DNA from: Arsenophonus sp031446165
GTDB lineage: Bacteria; Pseudomonadota; Gammaproteobacteria; Enterobacterales; Enterobacteriaceae
Length of the DNA: 64,000 bases
Reading direction: 5' to 3'
NCBI GenBank assembly: GCA_031446165.1
Contig: CP132905.1
Span: 310,001-374,000, forward strand
The notes under the pieces were generated by a model. It was not told the origin of the DNA, searched no databases, and was given only the letters and a program-made list of their open reading frames with translations. A program made the translations under genes and the position numbers. This document shows, in pieces, positions 29,718 through 40,452 of the stretch; position 1 is the first letter of the stretch, and each line of letters opens with the position of its first letter.

Positions 29718-31207
29718 AGTTTTCTTTATATATTTCAGTAGTATTTAAAAATATTTTATGAGATATTTTTTTAAATTATTTTTTTAGTTTTTAGTATGCA
29801 ATACCAGTAAAAATGTATTTTTAATATTTTTGTTATCTTTTGATATTATATCGTATTTTTTATAATAAAATTATTGAATATTAAATACAATTTTCTTGTT
29901 AATAAAAATTTTATTCAAAAAATAACTTTTATAAAGTTATTAGTAATAATTGTGATTTTTTTATGTTTATTTTATATATTTTTTTAGTTGTAATTCTTAA
30001 GATCGGCTATTATATACAATATTAATTATACAATATTAATTATACAATATCAATTGTACAATATTAATATTTATACAATGTTAGTACTGATAACTTCTTA
30101 AAAAGAAAAAGTTGATTATAAAATATAAAAATATAAATCTTTATCAAAAAAATATTTTTATATTGAATAACGGATTAAAATTAATAAAAAATATTTGTTC
30201 TATTAAAATATTTATTAAAATTTATGTATATTAGAATAATGCTCTTTTCTTATAAGTCAATTATTAAGATTATTTTATCAAAATTCAGAATAATAAATAT
30301 AAACAATTATTTATCTGAAAAATATGCAATATTTTATCTTATAAAAAATTTATAGTAATATTAATTATAAAAAAATATTTTTAGTAGTAATTTTGATAAC
30401 TTAAAACGATATATATTCTATTATTAGAAACTTTATTTTTTGAGATCACTTTTATGAATTTTATCTGTATTTTTGTTTTATCATGATATCTGATATATTT
30501 TATATAATATGATCAAGATATTATTAATATGCTTAATTTATTAAAATTAATATTTTAAATAGAAGTTTAATCATTAAATATTTCTTTTTAAATAAAATTT
30601 AATAATAAAAAATCTTTTTTATATTTGCTTTTGTTTTTAAATAGTTTTTGATATATAAGCTTTTATTTTCATTTTATTTAAAGAAAGAAATGATGTTATT
30701 TATTTTTTATAATGTTAAAAATATTTTTTTAATTATCAGGATAGAATATGACATAAAAGTTGTTTTTTATGAAATGATATTTTGTATTTTTCAAGTTAAT
30801 TTTTTTAAAAATTAAGATTTATATATAAATTTTATATCTATTTTTTAAAAAAATATATATTTTTAGATTAAATTTTTTATAAAAAAGAATAAAAACTATG
30901 TTTTATCTATGCTCCCTTCTTCAGAAGTTTTTTATTTTTCTGTGATATAATAAAGCTTCAAGATTTACTTTTATTTTTGTTTTAAATTCAATTATGTTGT
31001 AATACTTTAAATATTATATTATTTTTCTATGATTATGAAAAATTTTTATAATTACTTATAAAATATTATCTTTAATATGTACATTATTTTTTAAGAAATA
31101 AAAATTAAAGATATAAATATTCAATATTTTTTAAAAGTAATTTAAGATCAATGCATATGGATAATATGTAAATAAATTTTGTCAAGATAGGTGCACAAGA
31201 AATAAAA
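29718..31207. other. 1.5-kb gene desert between sufD and grxD
   Basis: AT-rich, no gene seen; sufS and sufE, which normally follow sufD, are missing. It contains the 14-base tandem repeat at 30013-30068. Confidence 0.6.
30013..30068. repeat. Tandem repeat, four copies of a 14-base unit
   Basis: Unit TATACAATATTAAT occurs four times head to tail: 30013-30026 and 30027-30040 exact, 30041-30054 with one change (ATCAAT), 30055-30068 with one change (TGTACAAT). A partial fifth match, TATACAATG, follows at about 30072. No gene is adjacent. It could be slippage-generated or a binding-site array; nothing in the sequence decides. Confidence 0.8.
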
Positions 31208-31564
31208 ATGAATATTTTTGAAAAAATTGAACAGCAAATCAAAAAAAATCCTATTCTTTTATATATGAAAGGTTCTCCTAAATTTCCAAGTTGTGGGTTT
31301 TCAGCAAAAGCAGCACAAATTCTTTCTTTTTGTGCTGTACGTTTTGCTTATATAGATATTTTAGAATATTCTGATATTCGTATTGCACTACCTAAATATG
31401 CTAATTGGCCAACATTTCCACAGTTATGGGTTGAAAGTGAATTAATTGGTGGTTGTGATATAATAGTTGAAATGTATGAAAAAGGTGAATTACAAAATTT
31501 AGTTAATGCAATTGCTAATAAATATTATGTTACCGAAAAAGCAAATACTAAATTAAATAGTTAA
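31208..31564 (+). CDS. grxD: Monothiol glutaredoxin Grx4
   Basis: Binds and transfers [2Fe-2S] clusters with glutathione. 118 residues (E. coli 115). CGFS active site in PSCGFSAKAAQ near residue 31, KYANWPTFPQLWV near 73, and GGCDIIVEMYEKGEL near 90. One of the few Fe-S factors in the window, with sufD and yggX. The C-terminal tail is unconserved. Confidence 0.98.
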   Translation: MNIFEKIEQQIKKNPILLYMKGSPKFPSCGFSAKAAQILSFCAVRFAYIDILEYSDIRIALPKYANWPTFPQLWVESELIGGCDIIVEMYEKGELQNLVNAIANKYYVTEKANTKLNS

Positions 31565-32319
31565 TGATTTTTCTATAAACTATAGAAATAAAAAATATAT
31601 TTAATAATTTTTATATGTATAATTTACTATTCATGATATATAAAATTATGGATATTTTAGATCACTTGATCATTAATGTGCTTTGCTTGTTAAGATTTTT
31701 AAGTTTTATGTAAATATTGATTAATTCTAATTTTTTTTGATGATGCTAAAAATTGATATATCATAGTAAACTACATTAATTATTTTTACATTGTATATAA
31801 AAATGATACATACTAATTTTATTGTGTCAATTTTATTGTTTATTAGAATATACTTTTAAATAAAAAATGATTTATGTAAAATTCATATATTTTTTACATA
31901 TAATTTTTATAAAATTTTTTTATATAAAAATTTTAATCTAAATTTTAATAAAAAAGAATAATGTTTGAAATGGCGCATTATATATTCTTATGTTTATACG
32001 TATATAAAAAGCATATTATTATTAAAAAAAGATTTTCAAAAACAGGAACCTTTATAATATTTCTATTTTTATCATTATAATATTAATTATTTTTTTATAA
32101 TTATTAGGTTTATAGAAATTAATTTTCATTATTTTAAGATTAGTGTTTTTATTGCTACTATAATTATATTATATAATTTTTAAAAATATATGCGTAAATA
32201 TATAATATCATTCGTTATATTTTAAATAAAATTTATAATTAGAAATGTATTGTTATTGCTATTACTAATTTTTGATATATTTAACTATCAGCTAAAATTA
32301 GTACTTATAGAGTATTTTA
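31565..32319. other. Gene-free spacer upstream of serC
   Basis: About 755 AT-rich bases with no recognised gene or structure. Confidence 0.5.
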
Positions 32320-33408
32320 ATGAGTAAAAAATATAATTTTAGTGCTGGACCGGCCATGTTGCCAGTGGAAGTTTTACAACGTGCAAAAAAAGAACTTTGC
32401 AATTGGAATGGTATGGGTGTTTCTGTAATGGAAATTAGTCATCGTAGTGAACAATTTTTAGAAATGGTGCACAAAATTGAAGAAAATTTGCGTCTATTAC
32501 TTAAAATACCTAAAAATTACAAAGTACTGTTTTGTCATGGTGGTGCTAGAGGACAATTTTCTGCATTACCATTAAATTTATTTCAATCTAGTGAAATAGT
32601 AGATTATATTATTAGTGGTTATTGGTCACAATGTGCTGCAAATGAAGCTAAAAAATATTCTATTATTAACACAATAAATATTATAAGGGAAAATTCTGAA
32701 TATATAACTATAAAATCTATGGATAATTGGTTATTGACCAGCAGTTCAAAATACTTACATTATTGTCCAAATGAAACAATTGATGGCATTGCTTGTCGTT
32801 CATTACCTTATTTTTCATCAAGAAAGGTTGTTATTATTGATTATTCTTCAGCAATATTATCTGAGCCACTTGATGTCAGCAGATTTGGGGTAATCTATGC
32901 CGGTGCACAAAAAAATATTGGTCCAGCAGGTATTACATTACTAATTATTCGCGAAGATTTATTAGGAAAACCTAGGATATTTACCCCTTCTGTTCTTAAT
33001 TATACTTTATTGGCTAATAATAAATCAATGTACAATACACCATCTACTTTTTCATGGTATTTATCAGGCTTAGTTTTTGAGTGGCTTCAACAAAAAGGTG
33101 GGCTAACAGAAATAGCAAAACAAAATGCAGAAAAAGCAAAACTGTTATATGATGTTATTGACAATAGTAAATTTTATATTAATCGTATCCATCCTGTTAA
33201 TCGATCCTTAATGAATATCCCTTTTAAAATAATAAAAGATGGTTTAGATGTTGAATTTGTTAAAGAAGCTGAGAATAAAGGATTGCTATTTCTTAAAGGG
33301 CATAAAACACAAGGAGGAATACGTGCTTCAATATATAATGCCATGCCTTTAGATGGCGTACGTAAGCTGGTGAAGTTTATGATGCATTTTGAATATAAGA
33401 ATAAATAA
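32320..33408 (+). CDS. serC: Phosphoserine aminotransferase
   Basis: PLP enzyme of serine synthesis, also used in the pyridoxal 5'-phosphate pathway. 362 residues, as in E. coli. N-terminal YNFSAGPAMLP, MEISHRSEQF near 38, HGGARGQFSA near 76, and the PLP lysine in YAGAQKNIGPAG near 198. Forms the classical serC-aroA pair with aroA 93 bases downstream. Confidence 0.98.
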   Translation: MSKKYNFSAGPAMLPVEVLQRAKKELCNWNGMGVSVMEISHRSEQFLEMVHKIEENLRLLLKIPKNYKVLFCHGGARGQFSALPLNLFQSSEIVDYIISGYWSQCAANEAKKYSIINTINIIRENSEYITIKSMDNWLLTSSSKYLHYCPNETIDGIACRSLPYFSSRKVVIIDYSSAILSEPLDVSRFGVIYAGAQKNIGPAGITLLIIREDLLGKPRIFTPSVLNYTLLANNKSMYNTPSTFSWYLSGLVFEWLQQKGGLTEIAKQNAEKAKLLYDVIDNSKFYINRIHPVNRSLMNIPFKIIKDGLDVEFVKEAENKGLLFLKGHKTQGGIRASIYNAMPLDGVRKLVKFMMHFEYKNK

Positions 33409-33501
33409 GTTAAATTATTTTTAAATTACAAATTTATAGGTAACATGTATATTATAAATGTATTATAATTATAAGAAAAATTAATAAGATTTTTATTTTT
33501 T

Positions 33502-34812
33502 ATGCAAACTTTAACTATACAACCGATTTCTTATGTTGAAGGTATTATCAACTTACCTGGTTCAAAAAGTATTTCTAATAGAGTACTTTTGTTGTCTGCA
33601 TTAGCAAAGGGTCACACAATATTAACTAATTTATTAGATAGTACCGATATTTTTTACATGTTAAAAGCTTTAAAAATTCTAGGTATTGAATATCAATTAT
33701 CCAATAATCGTAAAAAATGCGTTGTAAAAGGTATTGGTGATTTTTTTAATTATAATAAATCAGGTTTAGAAATTTTTTTAGGAAATGCAGGTACAGCAAT
33801 TCGTCCATTAACTGCGGTTTTATCTTTAAGTAATAGTGCTGTTGTGTTAACTGGAGATTCCAGAATGAAGAAACGTCCAATTCTGCATTTAATTAACGCA
33901 TTACAGCAAGGTGGTGCAAAAATTGAGTATCTTGAGCAATATGGGTATCCGCCTATAAAAATAAAAGGAGGATTTCATGGTAGTGAGTATATTACCTTAG
34001 ATTGTTATATTTCGAGTCAATTTTTAACAGCTATTTTAATTGCAGCACCTTTAGCATCTCATGATTCTGTTATTAAAATAAAAGGTAATCTTGTTTCAAA
34101 ACCGTATATTGATATTACACTCAGATTAATGCGTGATTTTGGAGTTGAAGTAAAAAATGAATGCTATTATAAATTTTATATTAAAGCTAAACAACAATAT
34201 GTTTCTCCAGGAAAGTATGTTATAGAAGGTGATGCTTCTACTGCTTCATATTTTTTAGCTGCAGCAGCAATAAAAGGTGGTATTGTTAAAGTTAAAGGTG
34301 TTGGAAAAAATAGTTTGCAAGGTGATATAAAATTTGCTGCTGTTCTTAAGAACATGGGAGCCAATATTTTTTTAGGTAAAAATTTTGTTGAATGTAAACG
34401 TAATACATTAATCGGTATTGATATGGATTTGAATGAGATTCCCGATGCAGCTATGACAATTGCTATTTTAGGGATTTTTGCTGATGGTGAAACAATTATT
34501 CGTAATATTTATAATTGGCGAGTAAAAGAAAGTGATCGACTAAGTGCAATGGCGTTTGAATTAAGAAAACTTGGAGTTAAAGTTACAGAAGGATATGATT
34601 ATATTCGGATATTGGGATCTAAAAAATTAAATCATGCAAAAATAATGACTTATAACGATCATCGTATTGCTATGTGTTTTTCGCTTGTTGCTTTATCTAA
34701 TACCCCGGTTACACTTTTATATCCTGATTGTGTTGCTAAAACTTTTCCAAATTATTTTGGAGCATTAGAAATGTTAAGTTATCGATACTATAATCATGCA
34801 ATAAAAATATAA
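33502..34812 (+). CDS. aroA: 5-enolpyruvylshikimate-3-phosphate synthase
   Basis: Shikimate pathway step toward chorismate, and so to aromatic amino acids, folate and quinones. 436 residues (E. coli 427). LPGSKSISNR near residue 19, LGNAGTAIRPL near 94, GDSRMKKRP near 118, and RVKESDRLSAMA near 340. All conserved segments are present. In E. coli ycaL lies between aroA and cmk; it is absent here. Confidence 0.98.
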   Translation: MQTLTIQPISYVEGIINLPGSKSISNRVLLLSALAKGHTILTNLLDSTDIFYMLKALKILGIEYQLSNNRKKCVVKGIGDFFNYNKSGLEIFLGNAGTAIRPLTAVLSLSNSAVVLTGDSRMKKRPILHLINALQQGGAKIEYLEQYGYPPIKIKGGFHGSEYITLDCYISSQFLTAILIAAPLASHDSVIKIKGNLVSKPYIDITLRLMRDFGVEVKNECYYKFYIKAKQQYVSPGKYVIEGDASTASYFLAAAAIKGGIVKVKGVGKNSLQGDIKFAAVLKNMGANIFLGKNFVECKRNTLIGIDMDLNEIPDAAMTIAILGIFADGETIIRNIYNWRVKESDRLSAMAFELRKLGVKVTEGYDYIRILGSKKLNHAKIMTYNDHRIAMCFSLVALSNTPVTLLYPDCVAKTFPNYFGALEMLSYRYYNHAIKI

Positions 34813-34877
34813 TCAAGTACATTTTGATAGAGGATTAGTTTTTGGTAAATTATTCTATCAAAAAAGGAGGAGTATAA

Positions 34878-35561
34878 ATGGTAGTTGTACCACCTGTTAT
34901 TACAGTTGATGGACCAAGTGGAGTTGGTAAAGGTACATTATCTCAGGCATTAGCAAATGAATTAGGTTGGCAGTTACTTGATTCTGGTGCTATTTATCGT
35001 GTTCTGGCTTTGGCCGCATTATATCATAATGTTGATATTAAATCTGAACAAGCACTGATCCCATTGGCAGCTAATCTTGATGTATCTTTTAAACCTAGAG
35101 ATAAAACAATAAGTGTTTTCCTTGAAGGGAAAGAGGTTAGTAATGAAATTCGTAGAGAAAAAATTAGTAATATGGCATCGCTTACAGCGATTTTTCCTGA
35201 AGTTAGAAAGGTATTGTTAAATAGACAAAGAAAGTTTCGTATTAAACCAGGTTTAATTGCTGATGGACGTGATATGGGAACTGTAGTTTTTCCTGATGCC
35301 ACAATAAAAATTTTCCTTGATGCAACACCTGGGGAATGTGCTCGCAGACGTATGGAACAGTTACAAAAAAAAGGATTTGATGTAAAATTAAGTAATCTTT
35401 TGGTGGACATTAAAAAACGTGATTTTCGTGATCGTAATAGGGTAATAGCACCATTAAGACCTGCAAAAGATGCTTATATTTTAGATTCAACAAAATTATC
35501 CATTAAGGGAGTAATTAAAAAGGCACTTGATTATATTAAAAAAAGAATATTATCAATATAA
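34878..35561 (+). CDS. cmk: Cytidylate kinase
   Basis: Phosphorylates CMP and dCMP. 227 residues, as in E. coli. P-loop GPSGVGKGTLSQ near residue 12, LDSGAIYR near 34, ADGRDMGTVVFP near 128, and RDRNRVIAPLRPA near 180. Preceded by an exceptionally strong ribosome-binding site AAAGGAGGAG, notable in a genome where few genes keep a full one. Confidence 0.98.
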   Translation: MVVVPPVITVDGPSGVGKGTLSQALANELGWQLLDSGAIYRVLALAALYHNVDIKSEQALIPLAANLDVSFKPRDKTISVFLEGKEVSNEIRREKISNMASLTAIFPEVRKVLLNRQRKFRIKPGLIADGRDMGTVVFPDATIKIFLDATPGECARRRMEQLQKKGFDVKLSNLLVDIKKRDFRDRNRVIAPLRPAKDAYILDSTKLSIKGVIKKALDYIKKRILSI

Positions 35562-35572
35562 TACAATAAATA

Positions 35573-35603
35573 TTGACATCTAATAAATAGACGTATCTAT
35601 TAT
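35573..35603 (+). promoter_or_regulatory. Candidate sigma-70 promoter of rpsA
   Basis: A perfect -35 box TTGACA (35573-35578) is followed after 17 bases by TCTATT (35596-35601), or after 19 bases by TATTAT. The spacer and -10 contain an inverted repeat AATAGA/TCTATT. It lies about 140 bases upstream of the rpsA start. A perfect -35 is informative in AT-rich DNA; the -10 is less so. Confidence 0.45.
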
Positions 35604-35741
35604 ATTTTTGTCAGTATAGTTTTGATTTTTGTTTGATTTAATAGAGATTTGTTACAAGGAATGTTGCAAAATATGTATAAGAACCATTTATAATGGATGT
35701 TAAATGGAAAATTAAAAATTAAAATTTTTGAAGATCTTACT

Positions 35742-37418
35742 ATGACAGAATCGTTTGCTGAACTTTTTAAAAAATCTTTACAAAGTATTGAAACTCGCAC
35801 AGGTGCTATTGTTAGCGGTATTGTTGTTGCTATAGATAAAGATATGGTATTAATTGATGCAGGTTTGAAGTCAGAATCAGCAATACCGATCGATCAATTT
35901 AAAAATGTACAGGGTGAGTTAGAAATCCAAATTGGTGATAAAATTGACGTTGCGTTAGACGCAGTAGAAGATGGTTTTGGTGAAACGATTTTATCTCGTG
36001 AAAAGGCAAAGAGACATGAAGCTTGGTTAATGTTAAAAAAAGCTTATGAAAATACTGAGACAGTGATTGGGGTTATTAATGGCAAAGTAAAAGGTGGTTT
36101 TACTGTAGAATTAAAAGGTATTCGCGCATTTTTGCCTGGATCATTGGTAGATGTGCGTCCTGTTCGTGATACGATTAATTTAGAGAATCAAGAACTTGAA
36201 TTTAAAGTTATTAAATTAGATCAAAAACGTAATAATGTTGTTGTCTCAAGACGTTCTGTAATTGAATCTGAAACTAGTGCTGAACGCACTCTTTTGCTTG
36301 AAAACTTGCAAGAAGGTAAGGAAGTTAAAGGTATTGTTAAAAATTTAACCGAATATGGTGCGTTTGTTGATTTAGGTGGAGTTGATGGTTTATTACATAT
36401 TACTGATATGGCTTGGAAACGTGTAAAACACCCCAGTGAGATTGTTAATGTTGGTGATGATATTAATGTTAAAATATTAAAATTTGATAGGGATAGAACA
36501 CGTGTTTCTTTAGGTTTGAAACAACTTGGAGAAGATCCATGGATAGAAATTGCTAAACGTTATCCAGAAAAAACTAAATTAAAAGGACGCGTAACTAATC
36601 TTACTGATTATGGTTGTTTTGTTGAGATAGAAGAAGGTGTTGAAGGTTTGGTACATGTTTCTGAAATGGATTGGACTAATAAAAATATTCACCCATCTAA
36701 AGTTGTTAATGTATCTGATATTGTTGAAATTATGGTTTTGGATATTGATGAAGAGCGACGTCGTATATCATTGGGTTTAAAACAATGTCAACCAAATCCA
36801 TGGCAAAAATTTGCAGAAATGCATAATAAGAATGATCGTGTTGAAGGAAAAATTAAATCTATTACTGATTTTGGTATTTTTATTGGTTTAGAAGGTAGTA
36901 TTGACGGGTTAGTTCATTTATCTGATTTATCTTGGGATACTCCAGGTGAAGAAGCTGTACGTGAATATAAAAAAGGGGACGAAATTTCTGCGGTTGTACT
37001 ACAAGTTGATGCTGAACGTGAACGTATTTCATTGGGAATTAAACAATTATCTGAAGATCCATTTAATAGTTATTTATCTACTCATAAAAAGGGTATTATT
37101 GTTAGTGGTAAAGTACTTTTGGTTGAAGAAAAAGGAATTACTATCGAATTAGCCTCAGGTGTTGAAGGTTATTTACGTATATCAGATATTGTACGTGATC
37201 GTTTGCAAGAAGATGTTTATAAAATGTTTAAAATTGGTAATATTGTTGAAGCTATATATACTGGTGTTGATAGAAAAAATCGTATGATTCTTTTATCGTT
37301 TTATGCGAAAGATGAAGTGCATGAAAAAGATACAATTACTACTGTAAGTAAAAAAGAAAGTAGTGATTTTATCAATAATGCTATGGCTGAAGCATTTAAA
37401 GTAGCTAAAGGTGAATAA
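35742..37418 (+). CDS. rpsA: 30S ribosomal protein S1
   Basis: mRNA-binding ribosomal protein with six S1 (OB-fold) repeats. I use ATG 35742, which gives MTESFAELFKKSL, identical in register to E. coli, and a length of 558 residues (E. coli 557); the in-frame extension to 35697 is spurious. Repeats are visible by their recurring GAFVDL/GCFVEI/GIFIGL and LGLKQL motifs. The strong Shine-Dalgarno is absent, as in E. coli rpsA, whose leader is translated through structure and S1 autoregulation. Confidence 0.98.
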   Translation: MTESFAELFKKSLQSIETRTGAIVSGIVVAIDKDMVLIDAGLKSESAIPIDQFKNVQGELEIQIGDKIDVALDAVEDGFGETILSREKAKRHEAWLMLKKAYENTETVIGVINGKVKGGFTVELKGIRAFLPGSLVDVRPVRDTINLENQELEFKVIKLDQKRNNVVVSRRSVIESETSAERTLLLENLQEGKEVKGIVKNLTEYGAFVDLGGVDGLLHITDMAWKRVKHPSEIVNVGDDINVKILKFDRDRTRVSLGLKQLGEDPWIEIAKRYPEKTKLKGRVTNLTDYGCFVEIEEGVEGLVHVSEMDWTNKNIHPSKVVNVSDIVEIMVLDIDEERRRISLGLKQCQPNPWQKFAEMHNKNDRVEGKIKSITDFGIFIGLEGSIDGLVHLSDLSWDTPGEEAVREYKKGDEISAVVLQVDAERERISLGIKQLSEDPFNSYLSTHKKGIIVSGKVLLVEEKGITIELASGVEGYLRISDIVRDRLQEDVYKMFKIGNIVEAIYTGVDRKNRMILLSFYAKDEVHEKDTITTVSKKESSDFINNAMAEAFKVAKGE

Positions 37419-37484
37419 AAAATAAATTTATCATAATAAAAAATATCGTTTTTTAGAAATAAAAAACATTACAGGAGAAATATT

Positions 37485-37769
37485 GTGACAAAGTCTGAAC
37501 TTATAGAAAGGCTTGTTAATGAATTGTCTAATATACCAGCAATATTAATTGAAAAAACTATAAAATTAATGATTGAAAATATGACTATTACACTTATTAA
37601 AGGAGAGCGTATTGAAATTCGTGGATTCGGAAGTTTTTCTCTGCATTACCGTGCTTCACGTATTGGCCGTAACCCTAAGACCGGTCACCAAATTTTTTTA
37701 ACAGAAAAAATTGTACCTCATTTTAAACCCGGTAAAAAATTGCGTGATCGTGTTAATATAAGAATATAA
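37485..37769 (+). CDS. ihfB: Integration host factor beta subunit
   Basis: DNA-bending nucleoid protein of the HU/IHF family. 94 residues, as in E. coli. Starts at GTG 37485 with AGGAG about ten bases upstream; the protein begins MTKSELIERL. The DNA-intercalation arm with RGFGSFSLHYR near residue 46 and GRNPKTG near 62 is intact, ending in the FKPGKKLRDRVN block. Partner IhfA is not in this window. Follows rpsA as in E. coli. Confidence 0.98.
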   Translation: MTKSELIERLVNELSNIPAILIEKTIKLMIENMTITLIKGERIEIRGFGSFSLHYRASRIGRNPKTGHQIFLTEKIVPHFKPGKKLRDRVNIRI

Positions 37770-39329
37770 AATAGGATTGTTTTTAGCCTTTAATATTAAT
37801 AATAAATATTGGTGTATTATTTTTAATAATAGAAAAATTTTTAAAAAACATAAATTAATTAATTTTTATTACTGTATTAAAAGTATCAAATTTAAGATTA
37901 TTAAAATATAGAAATTATTATATAGTTGGCTGAAAAATATTATTTTTTTTGGCAAATTGTTATTATAGATGTTATTGAATTGTGTGTTTTATCTGGATAG
38001 AAATTATTTAAAACATAATTTATTTTATAGATTAAGAATAAGAATATTAAAGTATTAAATATTTTATGATTGTAGTATATATTGTATATTTTAATTAAAA
38101 TTTTGCAATGTACAGAAAAATAAAAACATATATTAACATTAATTTTCAATATTAATTTAATTTTAATTATCACTTAAAAACTACATTTTTAACATTAAAA
38201 TGTATATATTATATATTTTAGTATAATTTTTTAGTTAGATCATGTATAAACCACTTGATCTTAATTTTGTTGAATCTTAATTTTTTAATTTAATTCTTTA
38301 TTGTAAAGTAAAATTTGTGAAATTAGTAACAAAGCTTTTTTATTTGTAATATGTTAACATAATATATGAAATAATTAATAAATAGAATTTATTATGAAAC
38401 ATACAAATATAAATAAAAAATAATACTCCTATATTTTAAATATTTATATAATGTTTTAATTGTAAAAAATATTTTTATTTGAGATACACATGAAATTTTA
38501 AAATTTTTTTATTATATAGTTGATTAGTAAATTAAAAATCTATTTTTTATTAAATTTAAAACTAATTTTTAATTATTAATTTTATGAAATATGATATAAA
38601 GATAATAATCTTGTTTTATTTATTATTTGTTATTTACTAAATATAATAAATATATTGCTAATATAAAAATAATGTTTTTATTTTTAATTGAATGAAATTT
38701 ATATGAAATTAAATTTTCAATTATCTGATTTTTAAAGATATTACAATTTAAACATAATGTTAACTATTTTATTTTTTGTGTAAAATTTTTGCGTTATTTA
38801 AATTTTTTAATTATATTTTATATTTGAATAATTATAAAAAATTGTAAGTGAGTATTTAAAACATTGAAACTCAAATATTACAAAATAGATTACAATAATA
38901 ATATGGATTTTATACAATTTATTATCTTATTTTAATTTTTATAGATCTATTATAAGAAAAATATAAATAGTAATTTTGTTAAATAATTTATCATTTTTTA
39001 TCGTGTGTTTTTTTTTAATTGTAAGTTTTATATATGTTAATGTTTTATTTATTTTGATTATTTTTAAAATACAGAATTTTCATTTTTTATATATAAATCA
39101 TATAATTTATGTAGTGCAGTTTTTTTATAAAGGATATTGTATTTTTCAAAGTATTTTTTTTAAAAAATAAATAAAATTAGATAAATATATTATATATCAA
39201 TAAATTTGTAATTGACAGGTAAAAAATAAAGATTTAAAAAAAATACAGTAAAGTATTTTGCATAACATATAAAATTCAATAATATAATATTATAAATTAT
39301 TACTATTATAATAGTTATATGGAGTTCAT
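37770..39329. other. 1.56-kb gene desert between ihfB and amiD
   Basis: AT-rich and without a recognised gene. An open frame of 64 codons at 38976-39170 is almost purely F, I, L, Y and K from a TTG and looks like composition. msbA and lpxK, which follow ihfB at a distance in E. coli, are not here. Confidence 0.6.
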
Positions 39330-40187
39330 ATGGGCAAATTATTGATTATTTTATTAACATTAATAATGATCATCGGTTGCTCTTCTGAGAAATATATTTT
39401 TAATAAAGGAAATTATTATATAGACAAATCTTTTTCTGCTATCAGCCAAAATAATAGAATTAAATTCTTAATATTTCATTATACAGTATTAAATGATGCT
39501 AAATCATTAGAATTATTAACACAAGCTCAAGTAAGTGCTCATTATCTTATTCCCAAACATATTAAAGTAAAAAATGGAAAACCAGTAATCTTTAATTTAG
39601 TTCCAGAACATAAAAAGGCTTGGCATGCAGGATTCAGCAATTGGAATGGAAAATTAAATATTAATTACAGTTCTATTGGTATAGAAATAGTAAACCAAGG
39701 ATTTACTGAAGATTTATTTGGAGGGAAAATATGGTACCCCTTTACTGAAAAACAAATTTCCGCAATTATTTTTTTAGCTAAAGATATTATAAGAAAGTAT
39801 AATATTGCCCCTGAGAATGTTTTAGCGCATAGTGATATTGCTCCTTTGAGAAAGCATGATCCAGGAAAACTTTTTCCATGGAAGCGATTAGCTTCTATGG
39901 GAATTGGTGCTTGGCCAGATGAAATAACAGTCAAAAAATATTTAGCAGGTCGTTCACCATATTCGCCTGCTAATATATTAGTGATTCAACAACAATTACA
40001 AAAATATGGATATGATAAGATTCCTCAATCTGGTATACTTGACGAAGAAACACGTAAAACTATTAGCGCATTTCAATTGCATTTTCGTGCAATCGATATA
40101 AGTGGTAATCCAGATGCTGAAACAGAAGCAATTGCTTGTGCATTAGTTGAGAAATATAGAAATCAAGGTATTGAAGTTATAGTATAA
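39330..40187 (+). CDS. amiD: N-acetylmuramoyl-L-alanine amidase AmiD, lipoprotein
   Basis: Zinc amidase of the amidase_2 family that cleaves muropeptides and anhydro-muropeptides at the outer membrane. 285 residues (E. coli 276). Signal peptide with lipobox IIGCSS, Cys near residue 17. Zinc ligands: His in LIFHYT near 50, His and Asp in VLAHSDIAPLRKHDPG around 166-176. Also SSIGIEIVNQG near 113. A C-terminal peptidoglycan-binding domain ends FQLHFR. GGAG lies ahead of the ATG. A lipidated wall hydrolase in such a reduced genome is consistent with the kept Lol system. Confidence 0.96.
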   Translation: MGKLLIILLTLIMIIGCSSEKYIFNKGNYYIDKSFSAISQNNRIKFLIFHYTVLNDAKSLELLTQAQVSAHYLIPKHIKVKNGKPVIFNLVPEHKKAWHAGFSNWNGKLNINYSSIGIEIVNQGFTEDLFGGKIWYPFTEKQISAIIFLAKDIIRKYNIAPENVLAHSDIAPLRKHDPGKLFPWKRLASMGIGAWPDEITVKKYLAGRSPYSPANILVIQQQLQKYGYDKIPQSGILDEETRKTISAFQLHFRAIDISGNPDAETEAIACALVEKYRNQGIEVIV

Positions 40188-40325
40188 TAAAATACTTTTA
40201 ATAATTTTTTTGAAATTTATTTAAAGATATCATCTTGTAATTAATATTATACTAGTAAATACTGATTATAAAAACATTTTTTAATAAAAATTTTTGATTG
40301 CATAATGATATTTTTGACAATAAAT

Positions 40326-40350
40326 ATTACAAATATACAATATTTGTAAT
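40326..40350. other. Perfect 11-bp inverted repeat between amiD and metK
   Basis: ATTACAAATAT (40326-40336), loop ACA, ATATTTGTAAT (40340-40350). It sits between convergent genes, so it is placed to act as a two-way transcription stop, although no clean T-run follows on either strand. It is nearly all A-T. Confidence 0.45.
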
Positions 40351-40452
40351 TAATGTAGATAAAATAATTTACATGTTTTTTGAAAATTAAACTAATATTT
40401 ATATTTTGTATGTATCAAACGTAAATAAAAAAAATATGAATTTTAAATAAAA

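Noticed and set aside
38976..39170. 64-codon open frame rich in F, I, L, Y
   Set aside because: Starts at TTG without a ribosome-binding site, has no motif, and its composition is what AT-rich random DNA gives.
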